This document shows, piece by piece, positions 9,067 to 16,824 of a stretch of DNA of 64,000 bases. Position 1 is the first letter of the stretch. Each line of letters begins with the position of its first letter. The position numbers and the translations under genes are program-made. The DNA is from DATCKG01 sp036562385. GTDB lineage: Bacteria; Bacillota; Sulfobacillia; Symbiobacteriales; Symbiobacteriaceae. The notes under the pieces are model-generated. The model saw nothing but the letters and a program-made list of their open reading frames with translations. It was not told the DNA's origin and ran no database searches. The stretch covers positions 27,251-91,250 of the forward strand of contig DATCKG010000112.1 in NCBI GenBank assembly GCA_036562385.1, read 5' to 3'.

Positions 9067-9284
9067 TTAGTTGGGGCGGAGCCGGAACACGGGGCCATCC
9101 AGGCCATCGTCGCGGTACGCCTACCAGAGGGCTGCCAGGTCGTCGGCGGTTCGATGGGGCAGGCGCCGGACCCATTCTTTCACCAGAGCGTCCGGGCCAC
9201 GTTGGGCTGTTGGCCAGTGGCAATATCAACCGAAAGCTGCTGAACCAGTTCCAGGTCTTCAAGACGCTTTTCGATCTCAGTCAC
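9067..9284 (-). pseudogene. Decayed small reading frame
   Basis: Leftward from a GTG at 9284 a protein-like frame begins (VTEIEKRLEDLELVQQ), then hits a stop after 34 codons. A +1 shift continues with ALVKEWVRRLPHRTADDLAA, is interrupted by one TAG, then ends RDDGLDGPVFRLRPN and a TAA at 9067. A stretch just upstream (GWMIRKAIEWGLLW, stop overlapping the GTG) may be a second fragment. The pattern fits a frameshifted remnant of one or two small genes. I do not recognise the family. Confidence 0.35.
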
Positions 9285-9609
9285 CAGAGCAGCCCCCACT
9301 CAATGGCCTTGCGAATCATCCATCCGATGGTACGGGCGGTGGGGAGTGAACTCCAACGCGCTCTCGGTCCAAAGCAGCCTCATTGCATTTCCAAGTAGAC
9401 CGAGAGTCTCCAGGCTTCCTCGCCAAGCACCTCAATCCCTGGCATCACAGCCAATCCAGTCCACGACTGTCAAGACCTAATTCATATGAAGTTTCGAATA
9501 CTCCCTGAACCGGCCGCTTCCGCCGGCGGTTCCGTTCCCTTGTGCTTGGCGTGCGGCCGGGGATGAAAAGGAGCAGCCAACCCACTCTGCAAATCGCCCT
9601 TTATGGATA

Positions 9610-9638
9610 TTGACATAACAGTGGTTAACAGATAGTAT
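9610..9638 (+). promoter_or_regulatory. Sigma-A-type promoter of the MFS leader
   Basis: TTGACA (9610-9615) and TAGTAT (9633-9638) are separated by exactly 17 nt, a near-consensus promoter. The -10 box is inside an inverted repeat, GATAGTA (9631-9637) with TACTATC (9650-9656). GATAGT recurs at 9669-9674, so either hairpin or a repressor operator is possible. The transcript would start near 9645, about 300 nt before the MFS start codon. Confidence 0.75.
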
Positions 9639-9748
9639 GTTGAGGAAGGTACTATCGGAATATACGCTGATAGTGGACTACTCTGTGAACTAGTTAGCGC
9701 AATACAAACGCCGTTAATCTAGAATCTCAGAAAGGAGCCGACAAATAA

Positions 9749-9832
9749 TTGAGAAGGGTCAATCCGTGGGACGCCCTGGGCCGTCCTCCGATCCCTATGG
9801 CTGGCATTATCTGCATCGTCGGTAAGTGCTAG
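9749..9832 (+). CDS. 27-residue leader peptide of the MFS gene
   Basis: A short frame starts with TTG at 9749, 11 nt after AAAGGAG (9731-9737), and stops with TAG at 9830-9832. The peptide begins MRRVNPWDALG and ends IICIVGKC. The stop codon lies 4 nt before a strong terminator that precedes the efflux gene. This is the layout of drug-inducible attenuators, in which stalling on a leader peptide lets polymerase read past the terminator. A role as a processed peptide is an alternative, but no modification genes are nearby. Confidence 0.5.
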   Translation: MRRVNPWDALGRPPIPMAGIICIVGKC

Positions 9833-9836
9833 CGCC

Positions 9837-9885
9837 TAGGCTGTACCCCCTTCTTATGAGGGGGGTACAGCCTATCTCTCTTTAT
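9837..9885 (+). terminator. Attenuator-type terminator upstream of the MFS gene
   Basis: A 14-bp perfect stem, TAGGCTGTACCCCC (9837-9850) with GGGGGTACAGCCTA (9861-9874), is followed by TCTCTCTTTAT. It sits between the leader peptide and the MFS start. Its first four bases can instead pair with CCTA inside the leader frame (CCTATGGC at 9794-9801 against GCCTAGG at 9834-9840, one bulge), a candidate antiterminator. Confidence 0.8.
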
Positions 9886-9945
9886 ACAAGCGCATGAACT
9901 GAAGCGGCCGAGGACGAAGCATATCTGAGCAAGGGGGTGAAGCGT

Positions 9946-11199
9946 TTGCAGAGGAAATTTCCTCTCTATGCGCTAATAACAGCTAACATTATCTCCAACA
10001 TTGGCAACCAGCTAACCTTACTAGCGGTTCCGTGGTTTGTCCTGGAGACTACGGGTAGTGCTTCCAAGGCGGGCATCACAGGCTTCTTCTCCATGCTTCC
10101 TGCGATACTGGCCACCTTTTTCAGTGGCCCCATTATTGATCGGGTGGGCTACAAGCGGGTCAGTATTCTTTCTGACATTATGAGCGGTATCACGGTAGCT
10201 CTGATCCCGTTGCTACATCATACTGTGGGGCTCTCATTTTGGCAGTTGCAGGTGCTGGTCTTCATGAGTGCTCTTCTGGATGCTCCAGGGAGCACCGCAC
10301 GTTTCTCCATCGTTCCCGAGTTGAGTCAGGCGGCAGAGATACCCCTGGAACGGACCAACGCGGTGAGGCAACTTGCCAATCAGTTGGCCATATTGGCTAG
10401 CCCCCTGCTTGGTGGCGTTCTGGTGACCCGAATCGGGGCCAGCAACGTCCTCTGGGTGGATGCCTTCACCTTCTTGGTATCGGCTGTAACCATTGCTATA
10501 GGCATTCCCGCCAGGCTGGTGCCTGCTCCCATAAAGACGGAGGAAAGGAACAGTCTGACGGCATACGTGCGAGATCTAAAAGCAGGCTTTCGGTTTGTCC
10601 GCACCGATCGGCTGCTTGCCAGCATGTTCATAGTTCAAGTTCTGCTCAACTTCCTGGTAAGCCCCCTTGAAGGCGTGCTCCTACCGGCCTACTGCAAGCA
10701 AGTGCTGAATAGCCCCACGGCTCTGGGTGCCATTCTCTCAGGCATTGGTGCCGGTTCCATCGTGGGTACTGCTCTCTATGCTACGGTAGCTCCCCGTTTC
10801 TCGCGGCGGGTAATCTACCTGAGCGCCTGGGTACTGATGGCCCTGCTACAGTTAGGCATGTCCTTCCTGCCGCCGCTGCCCTACATGATTACACTAGCGG
10901 TCTTGCTCGGCGTGGCTTACGGGCCGATCAATCCTATTATCCAGACACTGCAGCAAGAACGGGTGCCGACAAACATGCGTGCACGGGTCTTCGGGATGCT
11001 AGCAGCCCTGACCGACATGGCCATGCCCCTGGGGCCTGTCGTCGCCGGGTTTGCCATCGAGACAATAGGCATCGAGCGCACCTATCTGGTCATGGCTATC
11101 ATCTATCTTATCGTGGTTCTTACCCAGTTCTTCAACCGGCGTCTCAGGGAGATGGATCGGTCTCCGGGTACCATTGCCCTGCAGGAGTTCAGAAGTTGA
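9946..11199 (+). CDS. MFS efflux transporter, macrolide-efflux (MefA) type
   Basis: A 417-residue major facilitator with about 12 hydrophobic helices. The loop between helices 2 and 3 reads GPIIDRVGYKRVSILSD, the MFS signature, and the overall pattern is of the MFS_3/MefA-like drug exporter group. The start is taken as TTG at 9946 because AAGGGGGTGA (9931-9940) is a near-perfect ribosome site 5 nt upstream; the GTG at 9937 is inside that site. Codon use is richer in A/T-ending codons than neighbouring genes, which fits lateral gain. The leader peptide and terminator upstream suggest inducible expression. Substrate is unknown. Confidence 0.85.
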   Translation: MQRKFPLYALITANIISNIGNQLTLLAVPWFVLETTGSASKAGITGFFSMLPAILATFFSGPIIDRVGYKRVSILSDIMSGITVALIPLLHHTVGLSFWQLQVLVFMSALLDAPGSTARFSIVPELSQAAEIPLERTNAVRQLANQLAILASPLLGGVLVTRIGASNVLWVDAFTFLVSAVTIAIGIPARLVPAPIKTEERNSLTAYVRDLKAGFRFVRTDRLLASMFIVQVLLNFLVSPLEGVLLPAYCKQVLNSPTALGAILSGIGAGSIVGTALYATVAPRFSRRVIYLSAWVLMALLQLGMSFLPPLPYMITLAVLLGVAYGPINPIIQTLQQERVPTNMRARVFGMLAALTDMAMPLGPVVAGFAIETIGIERTYLVMAIIYLIVVLTQFFNRRLREMDRSPGTIALQEFRS

Positions 11200-11293
11200 G
11201 CGCGTACGGAGCTATCATGACGTGACCGTCACGAGGCGTCCCTCTTACCCCGTCGAAATTTTTCTTACAGTCCAGCAGGAAAGCGGGGAGTTG

Positions 11294-11302
11294 TGATATA
11301 CT
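11294..11302 (+). promoter_or_regulatory. Extended -10 promoter of the ferredoxin-NADP reductase gene
   Basis: TGATATACT is an extended -10 element (TGnTATACT) about 50 nt before the start codon. No good -35 box is seen at the expected distance. Confidence 0.5.
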
Positions 11303-11357
11303 GTAAAAAGATGTAGGCTTTCATTTAAGCTGCAACAAGAGGGAGGTTGAGTGGATC

Positions 11358-12371
11358 GTGCCAGCGGAGAAGGAGCTCTACGATGTGATCATCGTAGGAG
11401 CTGGTCCCAGCGGCCTGTTCGGTGTCTTCTACGCCGGGATGCGCGGTATGAAGACCAAGGTGATTGAGGCACTGCCTCAGGTCGGTGGTCAGCTCACGGC
11501 GCTGTATCCCGAAAAATACATCTATGACGTAGCTGGTTTCCCCCGTGTTACTGCCAAACAGCTGATTGAAAACTTGAAGGAGCAGGCGGACCTGGCCAAC
11601 CCTGACGCTGTCTATGTCTTGAATCAGCGGGTGGAGACCCTGACCAAGCTGGAAGACGGCACCTTTGAGCTGAAGACCGATGTGGGCGAATCCCACTATG
11701 CCAAGAGCGTGCTGATCACCGCCGGCATCGGCGCCTTTGAGCCTAACCGGCTGCCCAATGAATCGGCCCGGGCGTATGAGGGCAAGGGCGTCGTGTACAC
11801 GGTCACCGACGTATCCCAGTTCGAGGGCAAGAATGTGCTGGTGATCGGCGGTGGCGATTCGGCCGTGGACTTTGCTTTGATGACCGAGCCTGTGGCCAAG
11901 TCGGTGACCCTCATCCACCGGCGTGAGGGCTTCCGTGCCCACGAAGAGGCCCTGAAGAAGCTGGCTGCCTCCCGGGTTCAGGTGAAAACCTTCTACGAAC
12001 TGCGCAGGGTCGAGGGCGACGGCAATTGGGTCAAGCACGCGGTCATCTTCGACAACCGGACCCAGGAAGAGACGGTGCTCGACGTCGACTACGTCATCGT
12101 GGGAACCGGTTTCAAGGCCTCCCTGGGACGCATCCTGGAGTGGGGGCTTGAGACCGTCGGCAACAAGCAGATCGTCATCAACAGCAAGGGCGAAACGAAT
12201 ATCCCCGGTGTCTACGCCGCCGGCGACATCGCCTGGTATCCGGGCAAGATCCGCCTGATTGCCACCGGCTTTGGCGAGGCGGCCACCGCCATCAACAACG
12301 CCAAGGCGTACGTAGATCCTTCCTCGGCGGTCTTCCCGGGTCATTCCTCCGAGGGGAAACATAAGAAGTAG
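11358..12371 (+). CDS. Ferredoxin--NADP reductase, thioredoxin-reductase-like type
   Basis: A 337-residue flavoprotein of the YumC type found in Firmicutes, which moves electrons between NADPH and ferredoxin. The FAD motif GAGPSGLFG is near residue 14 and the NADP motif VIGGGDSAVD near 157. The C-terminal AAGDIAWYPGKIRLIATG block contacts FAD. The redox-active CxxC of true thioredoxin reductases is absent, which separates it from TrxB. The start is GTG at 11358 with GGGAGG 11 nt upstream. It is a single-gene unit closed by a terminator at 12395. Confidence 0.92.
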   Translation: MPAEKELYDVIIVGAGPSGLFGVFYAGMRGMKTKVIEALPQVGGQLTALYPEKYIYDVAGFPRVTAKQLIENLKEQADLANPDAVYVLNQRVETLTKLEDGTFELKTDVGESHYAKSVLITAGIGAFEPNRLPNESARAYEGKGVVYTVTDVSQFEGKNVLVIGGGDSAVDFALMTEPVAKSVTLIHRREGFRAHEEALKKLAASRVQVKTFYELRRVEGDGNWVKHAVIFDNRTQEETVLDVDYVIVGTGFKASLGRILEWGLETVGNKQIVINSKGETNIPGVYAAGDIAWYPGKIRLIATGFGEAATAINNAKAYVDPSSAVFPGHSSEGKHKK

Positions 12372-12394
12372 CATTGATTCCTACTTGCATATCG

Positions 12395-12426
12395 GAGCCC
12401 CGCAGGATTCCGGGGCTCTGTTTGTT
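12395..12426 (+). terminator. Rho-independent terminator after the ferredoxin-NADP reductase
   Basis: GAGCCCCG (12395-12402) pairs with CGGGGCTC (12411-12418), followed by TGTTTGTTTT. Confidence 0.85.
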
Positions 12427-12607
12427 TTGGCAAAACGCGGTCTTCCTGCCCGGCCTTGCCGTGACCATCCACCGGCGCCACGACACAAGTCGCAGCGGTG
12501 CGTCGATCGCGGCCAGCCTTTGACAAGAAAAAGAAGGCACCAGGGCCTGCTGCGTGGAAGCCTTGGGACAGGGAATACTTGCGTATGGGCGCCCGGGAGG
12601 CGGTCAC

Positions 12608-13309
12608 ATGCACCCACGGCTGCACCAGGTCCAGTGGCTCTTCCTGGATCCTTCTGTCTTGTTGAATGAAAATGCGACGGAGCAGGCGCTGCGCCAAAGC
12701 ATTCAGCGCGCCCTGGCACGCCGGGGACGGAAGGTCGACCGCGAGACGGTGGAACGGGCCTGGATGCAGGCCATTACGGCTCCAAAACCGGTTCATCCTC
12801 TGGTGGGCGCGGTGCAGATCCTGGCGCCGGACGCGGCCTCGGCCGCGGCGGTACTGGCCGAGGTGATTCGGAGCACCCAGTGCGTGGACACCCTGTACCC
12901 CGGTGTTCAGCTGGCGCTTCACGCGCTGCAAAAGGTGTTCAGGTTAGGCATCATCGCACCGTACCGGCTGCCGGGGGTGCGGACGCAGCTGAACCGGTAC
13001 CACCTGCACTTTGCCCTCGTGGCCCTCTGCGACGAACTCAACCTCTCCAGCCGGTTGGACGTGGGTCCCCGGCCGGACCCGGCGCTGTTCGTCTGGGCCC
13101 TCCGGAAAGCCGGTTGCCCGGCTTCCCAGGCTGCCTTCGCCAGCGATCGGGTGGACCTGGGGCTCGCCCCGGCCAAGATGGCAGGGATGACCACCATCTG
13201 GATCCGGCAGACCAACCATAAGCTCCGGCATCCCCGCAACCACCTGGAGATGCCGGACCTTACGTTCAATCAACTGAGCGATCTGGCCCGGTTTGTGGAG
13301 CAAGCCTAG
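12608..13309 (+). CDS. HAD-like protein with degenerate catalytic motif
   Basis: A 233-residue protein whose ends resemble the haloacid dehalogenase fold. The N-terminus (VQWLFLDPSVLLNEN) aligns with motif I but lacks the second Asp of DxD. The C-terminal FASDRVDLGLAPAKMAGMTT aligns with motif IV, in which a GDS..ND..AA..AGM pattern is expected. The middle contains the cap-like helical segment. Phosphatase activity is doubtful without the second Asp. The ATG at 12608 was chosen because CGGGAGGCGG lies 7 nt upstream; an in-frame GTG at 12554 was rejected. Transcribed alone. Confidence 0.65.
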   Translation: MHPRLHQVQWLFLDPSVLLNENATEQALRQSIQRALARRGRKVDRETVERAWMQAITAPKPVHPLVGAVQILAPDAASAAAVLAEVIRSTQCVDTLYPGVQLALHALQKVFRLGIIAPYRLPGVRTQLNRYHLHFALVALCDELNLSSRLDVGPRPDPALFVWALRKAGCPASQAAFASDRVDLGLAPAKMAGMTTIWIRQTNHKLRHPRNHLEMPDLTFNQLSDLARFVEQA

Positions 13310-13386
13310 GCCGGACCGACAAGAGCCTGCACCCCCACCTATCTCCCGCCTCGTCTCGTTGTCAAGGCATCGACCAGCAGGTTCGC

Positions 13387-13956
13387 CTACTGCGTGACCG
13401 GCTCAGGCAGGAGACTGGTCTGAGCCGGCATCCATTCCCACATCGTTCCTTCGTGAAGAACATACAGCAGCGTGCCGTCCTCCGCGAAGGCCTGCATGGG
13501 CTGAATATAGACCTCGTCCTCATAGACAAACAGATACCCCGTTTCCGGAGTGACGCTCTGGTCCGCCTGCCCCTCCGCTCTTACCGTCGTCACCCGGGGA
13601 TCGCTGAAAATCCCCCCATAAGCCGCAACGGGTTTGAAAGTCGGGCCGGGTTCCATGTCACAGCCCATGCCCGCTTTCGTGACGGGGGCATCCGTAACTG
13701 CACCGCACTGTGCAAATCCCATCGAAACCCAGAAGGGCCCCGCGCGGCGGACCACTGCCACGAAACAACCGCTTTGCTCACGTTGAACCAGCAGAGCAAG
13801 GCCGCCATACACCGGAGTCGTGCGCAGGATCTCGACGTCACCGTCCAACCTTACAGCGAGAGCGCTTAACGGGGTCAACCGGTACCCCCAACGCCAGAAA
13901 TAGCTTCCTGTCGCCGCTGCCACAACGAATAAGGCTACCGCGATCCACTTCCGCAT
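13387..13956 (-). CDS. Membrane-anchored hypothetical protein
   Basis: A 189-residue protein of unknown family. Residues 1-22 (MRKWIAVALFVVAAATGSYF) form an uncleaved signal anchor or signal peptide; there is no lipobox. The rest is a beta-rich extracellular domain with two Cys pairs (SGCFVAV, FAQCGAV, MGCDM). The start at 13956 has GGGAGG 8-9 nt upstream; a longer frame to 14022 was rejected. It lies next to a lipoprotein gene in a stretch of slightly lower GC, and both may be lineage-specific. Confidence 0.6.
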   Translation of the reverse strand: MRKWIAVALFVVAAATGSYFWRWGYRLTPLSALAVRLDGDVEILRTTPVYGGLALLVQREQSGCFVAVVRRAGPFWVSMGFAQCGAVTDAPVTKAGMGCDMEPGPTFKPVAAYGGIFSDPRVTTVRAEGQADQSVTPETGYLFVYEDEVYIQPMQAFAEDGTLLYVLHEGTMWEWMPAQTSLLPEPVTQ

Positions 13957-14011
13957 CCGTGCTTCCTCCCTACCATGGAAACCGCTACCGCCCATAGGTG
14001 CTTGATGAGAG

Positions 14012-14029
14012 TTTCTATTCAAATAGAAA
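14012..14029. repeat. Short perfect inverted repeat beside the terminator
   Basis: TTTCTATT and AATAGAAA, separated by 2 nt, adjoin the terminator stem at 14030. Read leftward, it supplies an AT-rich segment directly after that stem. Confidence 0.5.
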
Positions 14030-14078
14030 GAAAACCTCTTGCATGGGTCCCAGGAGCGGGCTCATGCAAGAGGTTTTC
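14030..14078 (-). terminator. Strong terminator after the BNR-repeat lipoprotein gene
   Basis: A 16-bp perfect stem joins 14030-14045 and 14063-14078 (GAAAACCTCTTGCATG and its complement). Read leftward it is followed by TTTCTATTTG. It ends the lipoprotein gene at 14106. Confidence 0.85.
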
Positions 14079-14105
14079 GTTGTACTCGTGGGAGCCGGCC
14101 CCTCT

Positions 14106-15200
14106 TCAATGAGGGGAATTCGGACGAACCCATGTGTTGCCGCTGTCTTCGGTATAGAGAAGAAAAGTCCTCCGTGGATGCCCTATAATCAGCCATGCAG
14201 AGCCATCGGGGTTAGAATCACCCGCAACCGGCCAGCAGCACAGCATATGGTCACGGGATCTTGTCAGCTTGTAGGATTGGCCGTCAATATAACCGGACTG
14301 CCAGGTGGTTGACCCGGGCTGCAAACCTTCAACAGCCACCGCATTGAACGATTCGCCAGTCAACAACAGCCCCTCGGTATCAAAGGGAAGCAGTACGCTG
14401 CTTTTCGCCAGCGTGTGGTCCACGGCCGGATCATTCCGTCCGGTTACTTCGGTCCAGCCGCTTTCGGCCGTCAGTTTGTAAAGGACCCAATCTTCCGACC
14501 CTGCTCCTGCACCATAAGACACCATCACGAGCGCTGAGCCGTCACTCAAACAGGAAGGGGTGCCCAGGCTCTGGGGGGTGAGGGTCGCTTCGCCCCTTTT
14601 GATCCATGGAACCTTCCCGGACTCCTGCCATGTCGTCCCCCCATCAAATGTCACATACGCCGTCGCATAAGCCGGTGCTGGCCTACCGATGGCCCAGCCC
14701 ACCCCCGGATTGGAGAAACAAGCGCGCTCCACTGGCTCTGGAGTGGTAACAGTCTCCCATGTGCGACCACCATCTTGCGACAGGGCCAGTTGCGAGTCGG
14801 AGACCACATACCCAAACTCTCTTGTCACGAACCCCCAGTCCTGAACGTCGTCGGGCCATTGGTAGACGGCTTCCCAATCATCCCCACCGTTTGTCGTGGC
14901 CAACAGCGTGTTTTCCTCTAATGCCCACCCAGATTGATCATCGACAAAGACAATATCCGAGATATATTTGTCGCCTGATTCATATTGCTTGTTCCAGGAG
15001 TTTCCGAGGTCGCTGGACTTCCAGATTCCTCCCTGACCTGCTACCCACACGTTCTGCCCCACCGAAGCCACGGCTTGCAACATCGGCGAGTCCTCTTCCT
15101 TACTGGGTTCCTCCTCCACGGACTGACCACACCCCGAAGCAGCCACAAACATAACAAGTAACGCAGCTATAGTTCCTGCGGCTCCACTGACTCTTGCCAA
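14106..15200 (-). CDS. Lipoprotein with sialidase/BNR-type repeats
   Basis: A 364-residue extracytoplasmic lipoprotein. The signal peptide ends in a lipobox (VAASGC, Cys about 24), followed by an acidic linker. The remainder contains Ycf48/BNR-like beta-propeller repeats, seen as recurring Asp/Gly-rich turns: SSDLGNSWNK, TTNGGDDWEAV, SQDGGRTWETV, FDGGTTWQES and TEDSGNTWV. Such propellers usually bind proteins or sugars; no enzymatic residues are identifiable. The start is TTG at 15200 with AAAGGAGGG 8 nt upstream. Confidence 0.8.
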   Translation of the reverse strand: MARVSGAAGTIAALLVMFVAASGCGQSVEEEPSKEEDSPMLQAVASVGQNVWVAGQGGIWKSSDLGNSWNKQYESGDKYISDIVFVDDQSGWALEENTLLATTNGGDDWEAVYQWPDDVQDWGFVTREFGYVVSDSQLALSQDGGRTWETVTTPEPVERACFSNPGVGWAIGRPAPAYATAYVTFDGGTTWQESGKVPWIKRGEATLTPQSLGTPSCLSDGSALVMVSYGAGAGSEDWVLYKLTAESGWTEVTGRNDPAVDHTLAKSSVLLPFDTEGLLLTGESFNAVAVEGLQPGSTTWQSGYIDGQSYKLTRSRDHMLCCWPVAGDSNPDGSAWLIIGHPRRTFLLYTEDSGNTWVRPNSPH

Positions 15201-15535
15201 GGCCTGTCCCTCCTTTCATGACGTTGACGTTCAACCCGCTCGATTTGTGCCAACCTCTCCTGTAACGAACCGCGCTGCGCAATTTCGGACTATCAAGGTC
15301 GGTAACGGAATCGCCCATATGTACTCGGGCAGCCTTGAACTGGCTGCGTTCAACAACATGGAACTGTGGGACCACCAGCTAACTGGCGGCGCTGCCGCTA
15401 CAGTGGAAAGACCCCGCCTCTGCCAGCGGGGTCTCCCCATTTCTTTCTCCTTTCCCTCCGATATGCAACCCTTGCGATCTCCGAATTCCTCAACCTCCCA
15501 TGGCATGGGCCGGGAAATGCCACTTGGGTCATCCC
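15201..15535. other. Intergenic region with a terminator and a palindrome
   Basis: The 335-bp gap carries the upstream region of the BNR lipoprotein gene and the terminator (15410-15433) of the leftward amidohydrolase. A short palindrome, GTTGA-CGT-TCAAC, lies just upstream of the lipoprotein gene, around 15222-15234. No convincing gene is present. Confidence 0.5.
15410..15433 (-). terminator. Terminator after the amidohydrolase gene
   Basis: GACCCCGC (15410-15417) pairs with GCGGGGTC (15426-15433). Read leftward the stem is followed by TTTCC. It lies about 100 nt beyond the stop at 15536. Confidence 0.65.
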
Positions 15536-16711
15536 CTAGCTATACTTCGGATTCCGATAAACAACCTTACCGGCCACGATGGTGGCCACCGTCTCGGTCC
15601 GCCAGAGGTCAAAGGGATGGCCGGTTAAGATCGCGATGTCCGCTTCCTTGCCGACCTCCAGGCTGCCGACCCGGTCCCCGACGCCGCACAGATTCGCTGC
15701 GTTGATGGTAATCGCCTTCAGGGCCTCCTCCTCATCCATACCTGCCTTGTTGCATAGGGCCGCGCAGAGGGGCAGGTACTGGACAGGGGTAACCGGGTGG
15801 TCGGTAATGATCGCGGTGGTAATCCCCGCCCGCTGCAGGATCCCGGCCGTCTCCCAGGCCTTGCGGGAAGTCTCGATCTTGCCCCGGGAGGTGAGGATCG
15901 GCCCGACGGTGACGCCCTTGACCCGGGGCTCCGCCGCGAGGACATCGGCAATCAGGTATCCCTCGGTGCAGTGCTCGATGATCAGGTCAAAGTCAAACTC
16001 CCGGGCCAGGCGGATCGCGGTCATGATGTCATCCTGCCGGTGCGCGTGCATCCGAAGGGGTACCTCCCGCCGCAGCACTGCGCAGACCGGTTCCAGCCGG
16101 GGGTCGTAATCCGGCCCCTCCTCCCCCTTGGCCCGGGCGGCTTCCTGCTTCCGCATATAGGTTTGAGCCTTGTAAAAGAGTTCCCGGAAGTACCCGGCGG
16201 AGCCCATGCGAGTCGTAATCTTGCCCTTGGGGGAGTAAATCCGCTTTGGATTTTCCCCCAGGGCAGCCTTCAGGCCGCTGAAGGGCTTCAGCACCATCTC
16301 CTCCACAGTGCTGCCCCAGGTGCGGCAAGTCGCCGCCTGACCGCCCACCACATTGGCGCTGCCGGGGGTCATCCAGGCGGTGGTGATGCCCGCCTCCACG
16401 GCATCCTTCAGGCCGGTATCCCGGGGATTGATGGCATCGATGGCCCGCAGGTGCGGGGTGCAGGGATCCGCCATCTCGTTGGTGTCGTCGCCGGCCTGGG
16501 CCACGTCTTGCTCGCAAACGCCCAGATGGCTGTGGGCTTCAATGAGCCCTGGCAGCACCCACATCCCCCGGGCATCGATCACCTCTGCTCCTGCCGGCAC
16601 CGGCACCTCGGTACCGATGGCGGCGATCTTCCCATCCTGAATCAAGATAGAACCCTGCCCGATGACGCCGCGGGTAATGGTATGGATCCGCCCGTTCTGA
16701 ATGACCAGCAC
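15536..16711 (-). CDS. Amidohydrolase family protein
   Basis: A 391-residue metal-dependent hydrolase of the imidazolonepropionase-like (COG1228) group. It has the amidohydrolase metal motif HSHLG after VLPGLIEA, further metal-ligand candidates (RMHAHRQDD, IIEHCTEGY) and the late Asp in AIITDHPVTP. The final VGSLEVGKEADIAIL segment is typical of the family's composite beta domain. The start is taken as GTG at 16711 (MLVIQNGRI) with GGAGGGAG 9 nt upstream; an ATG at 16762 has a poorly spaced site. It is 113 nt downstream of NDH-2 and may be co-transcribed. Substrate unknown. Confidence 0.82.
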   Translation of the reverse strand: MLVIQNGRIHTITRGVIGQGSILIQDGKIAAIGTEVPVPAGAEVIDARGMWVLPGLIEAHSHLGVCEQDVAQAGDDTNEMADPCTPHLRAIDAINPRDTGLKDAVEAGITTAWMTPGSANVVGGQAATCRTWGSTVEEMVLKPFSGLKAALGENPKRIYSPKGKITTRMGSAGYFRELFYKAQTYMRKQEAARAKGEEGPDYDPRLEPVCAVLRREVPLRMHAHRQDDIMTAIRLAREFDFDLIIEHCTEGYLIADVLAAEPRVKGVTVGPILTSRGKIETSRKAWETAGILQRAGITTAIITDHPVTPVQYLPLCAALCNKAGMDEEEALKAITINAANLCGVGDRVGSLEVGKEADIAILTGHPFDLWRTETVATIVAGKVVYRNPKYS

Positions 16712-16824
16712 GCGCGCACGCTCCCTCCGTAGCCATAAAGTATGGTTGCGAAACTTCTCCATCGGTTATCCAGATTCCTTTCCGAGGTACCGGGAGGAAG
16801 CGGGCGCCCGAGGGCGACCCGGCC

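Larger units (their letters stand above)
8789..9945. other. 1.15-kb intergenic region
   Basis: This long gap holds the hairpins at 8812-8838 and 8983-9052 and the decayed frame at 9067-9284. There is a further imperfect hairpin at 9507-9532 (GAACCG with CGGTTC outside, CCG/CGG inside). From 9610 on lies the promoter, leader peptide and terminator of the MFS gene. From about 9480 the DNA is visibly more AT-rich than its surroundings, as is the MFS gene itself, suggesting acquired DNA. Confidence 0.6.

Noticed and set aside
9748..9825. A 25-codon frame in the phase next to the leader peptide, beginning with ATT
   Set aside because: It has no ATG, GTG or TTG start, and its only possible starts are ATT or ATA. 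The TTG frame with AAAGGAG is preferred.
9749..9832. The 27-residue peptide as a ribosomally made, modified natural product or pheromone
   Set aside because: It ends with a Cys pair spaced by four residues, which first suggested a processed peptide. No modification enzyme, protease or receptor gene is nearby, and its position before a terminator fits an attenuation leader better.
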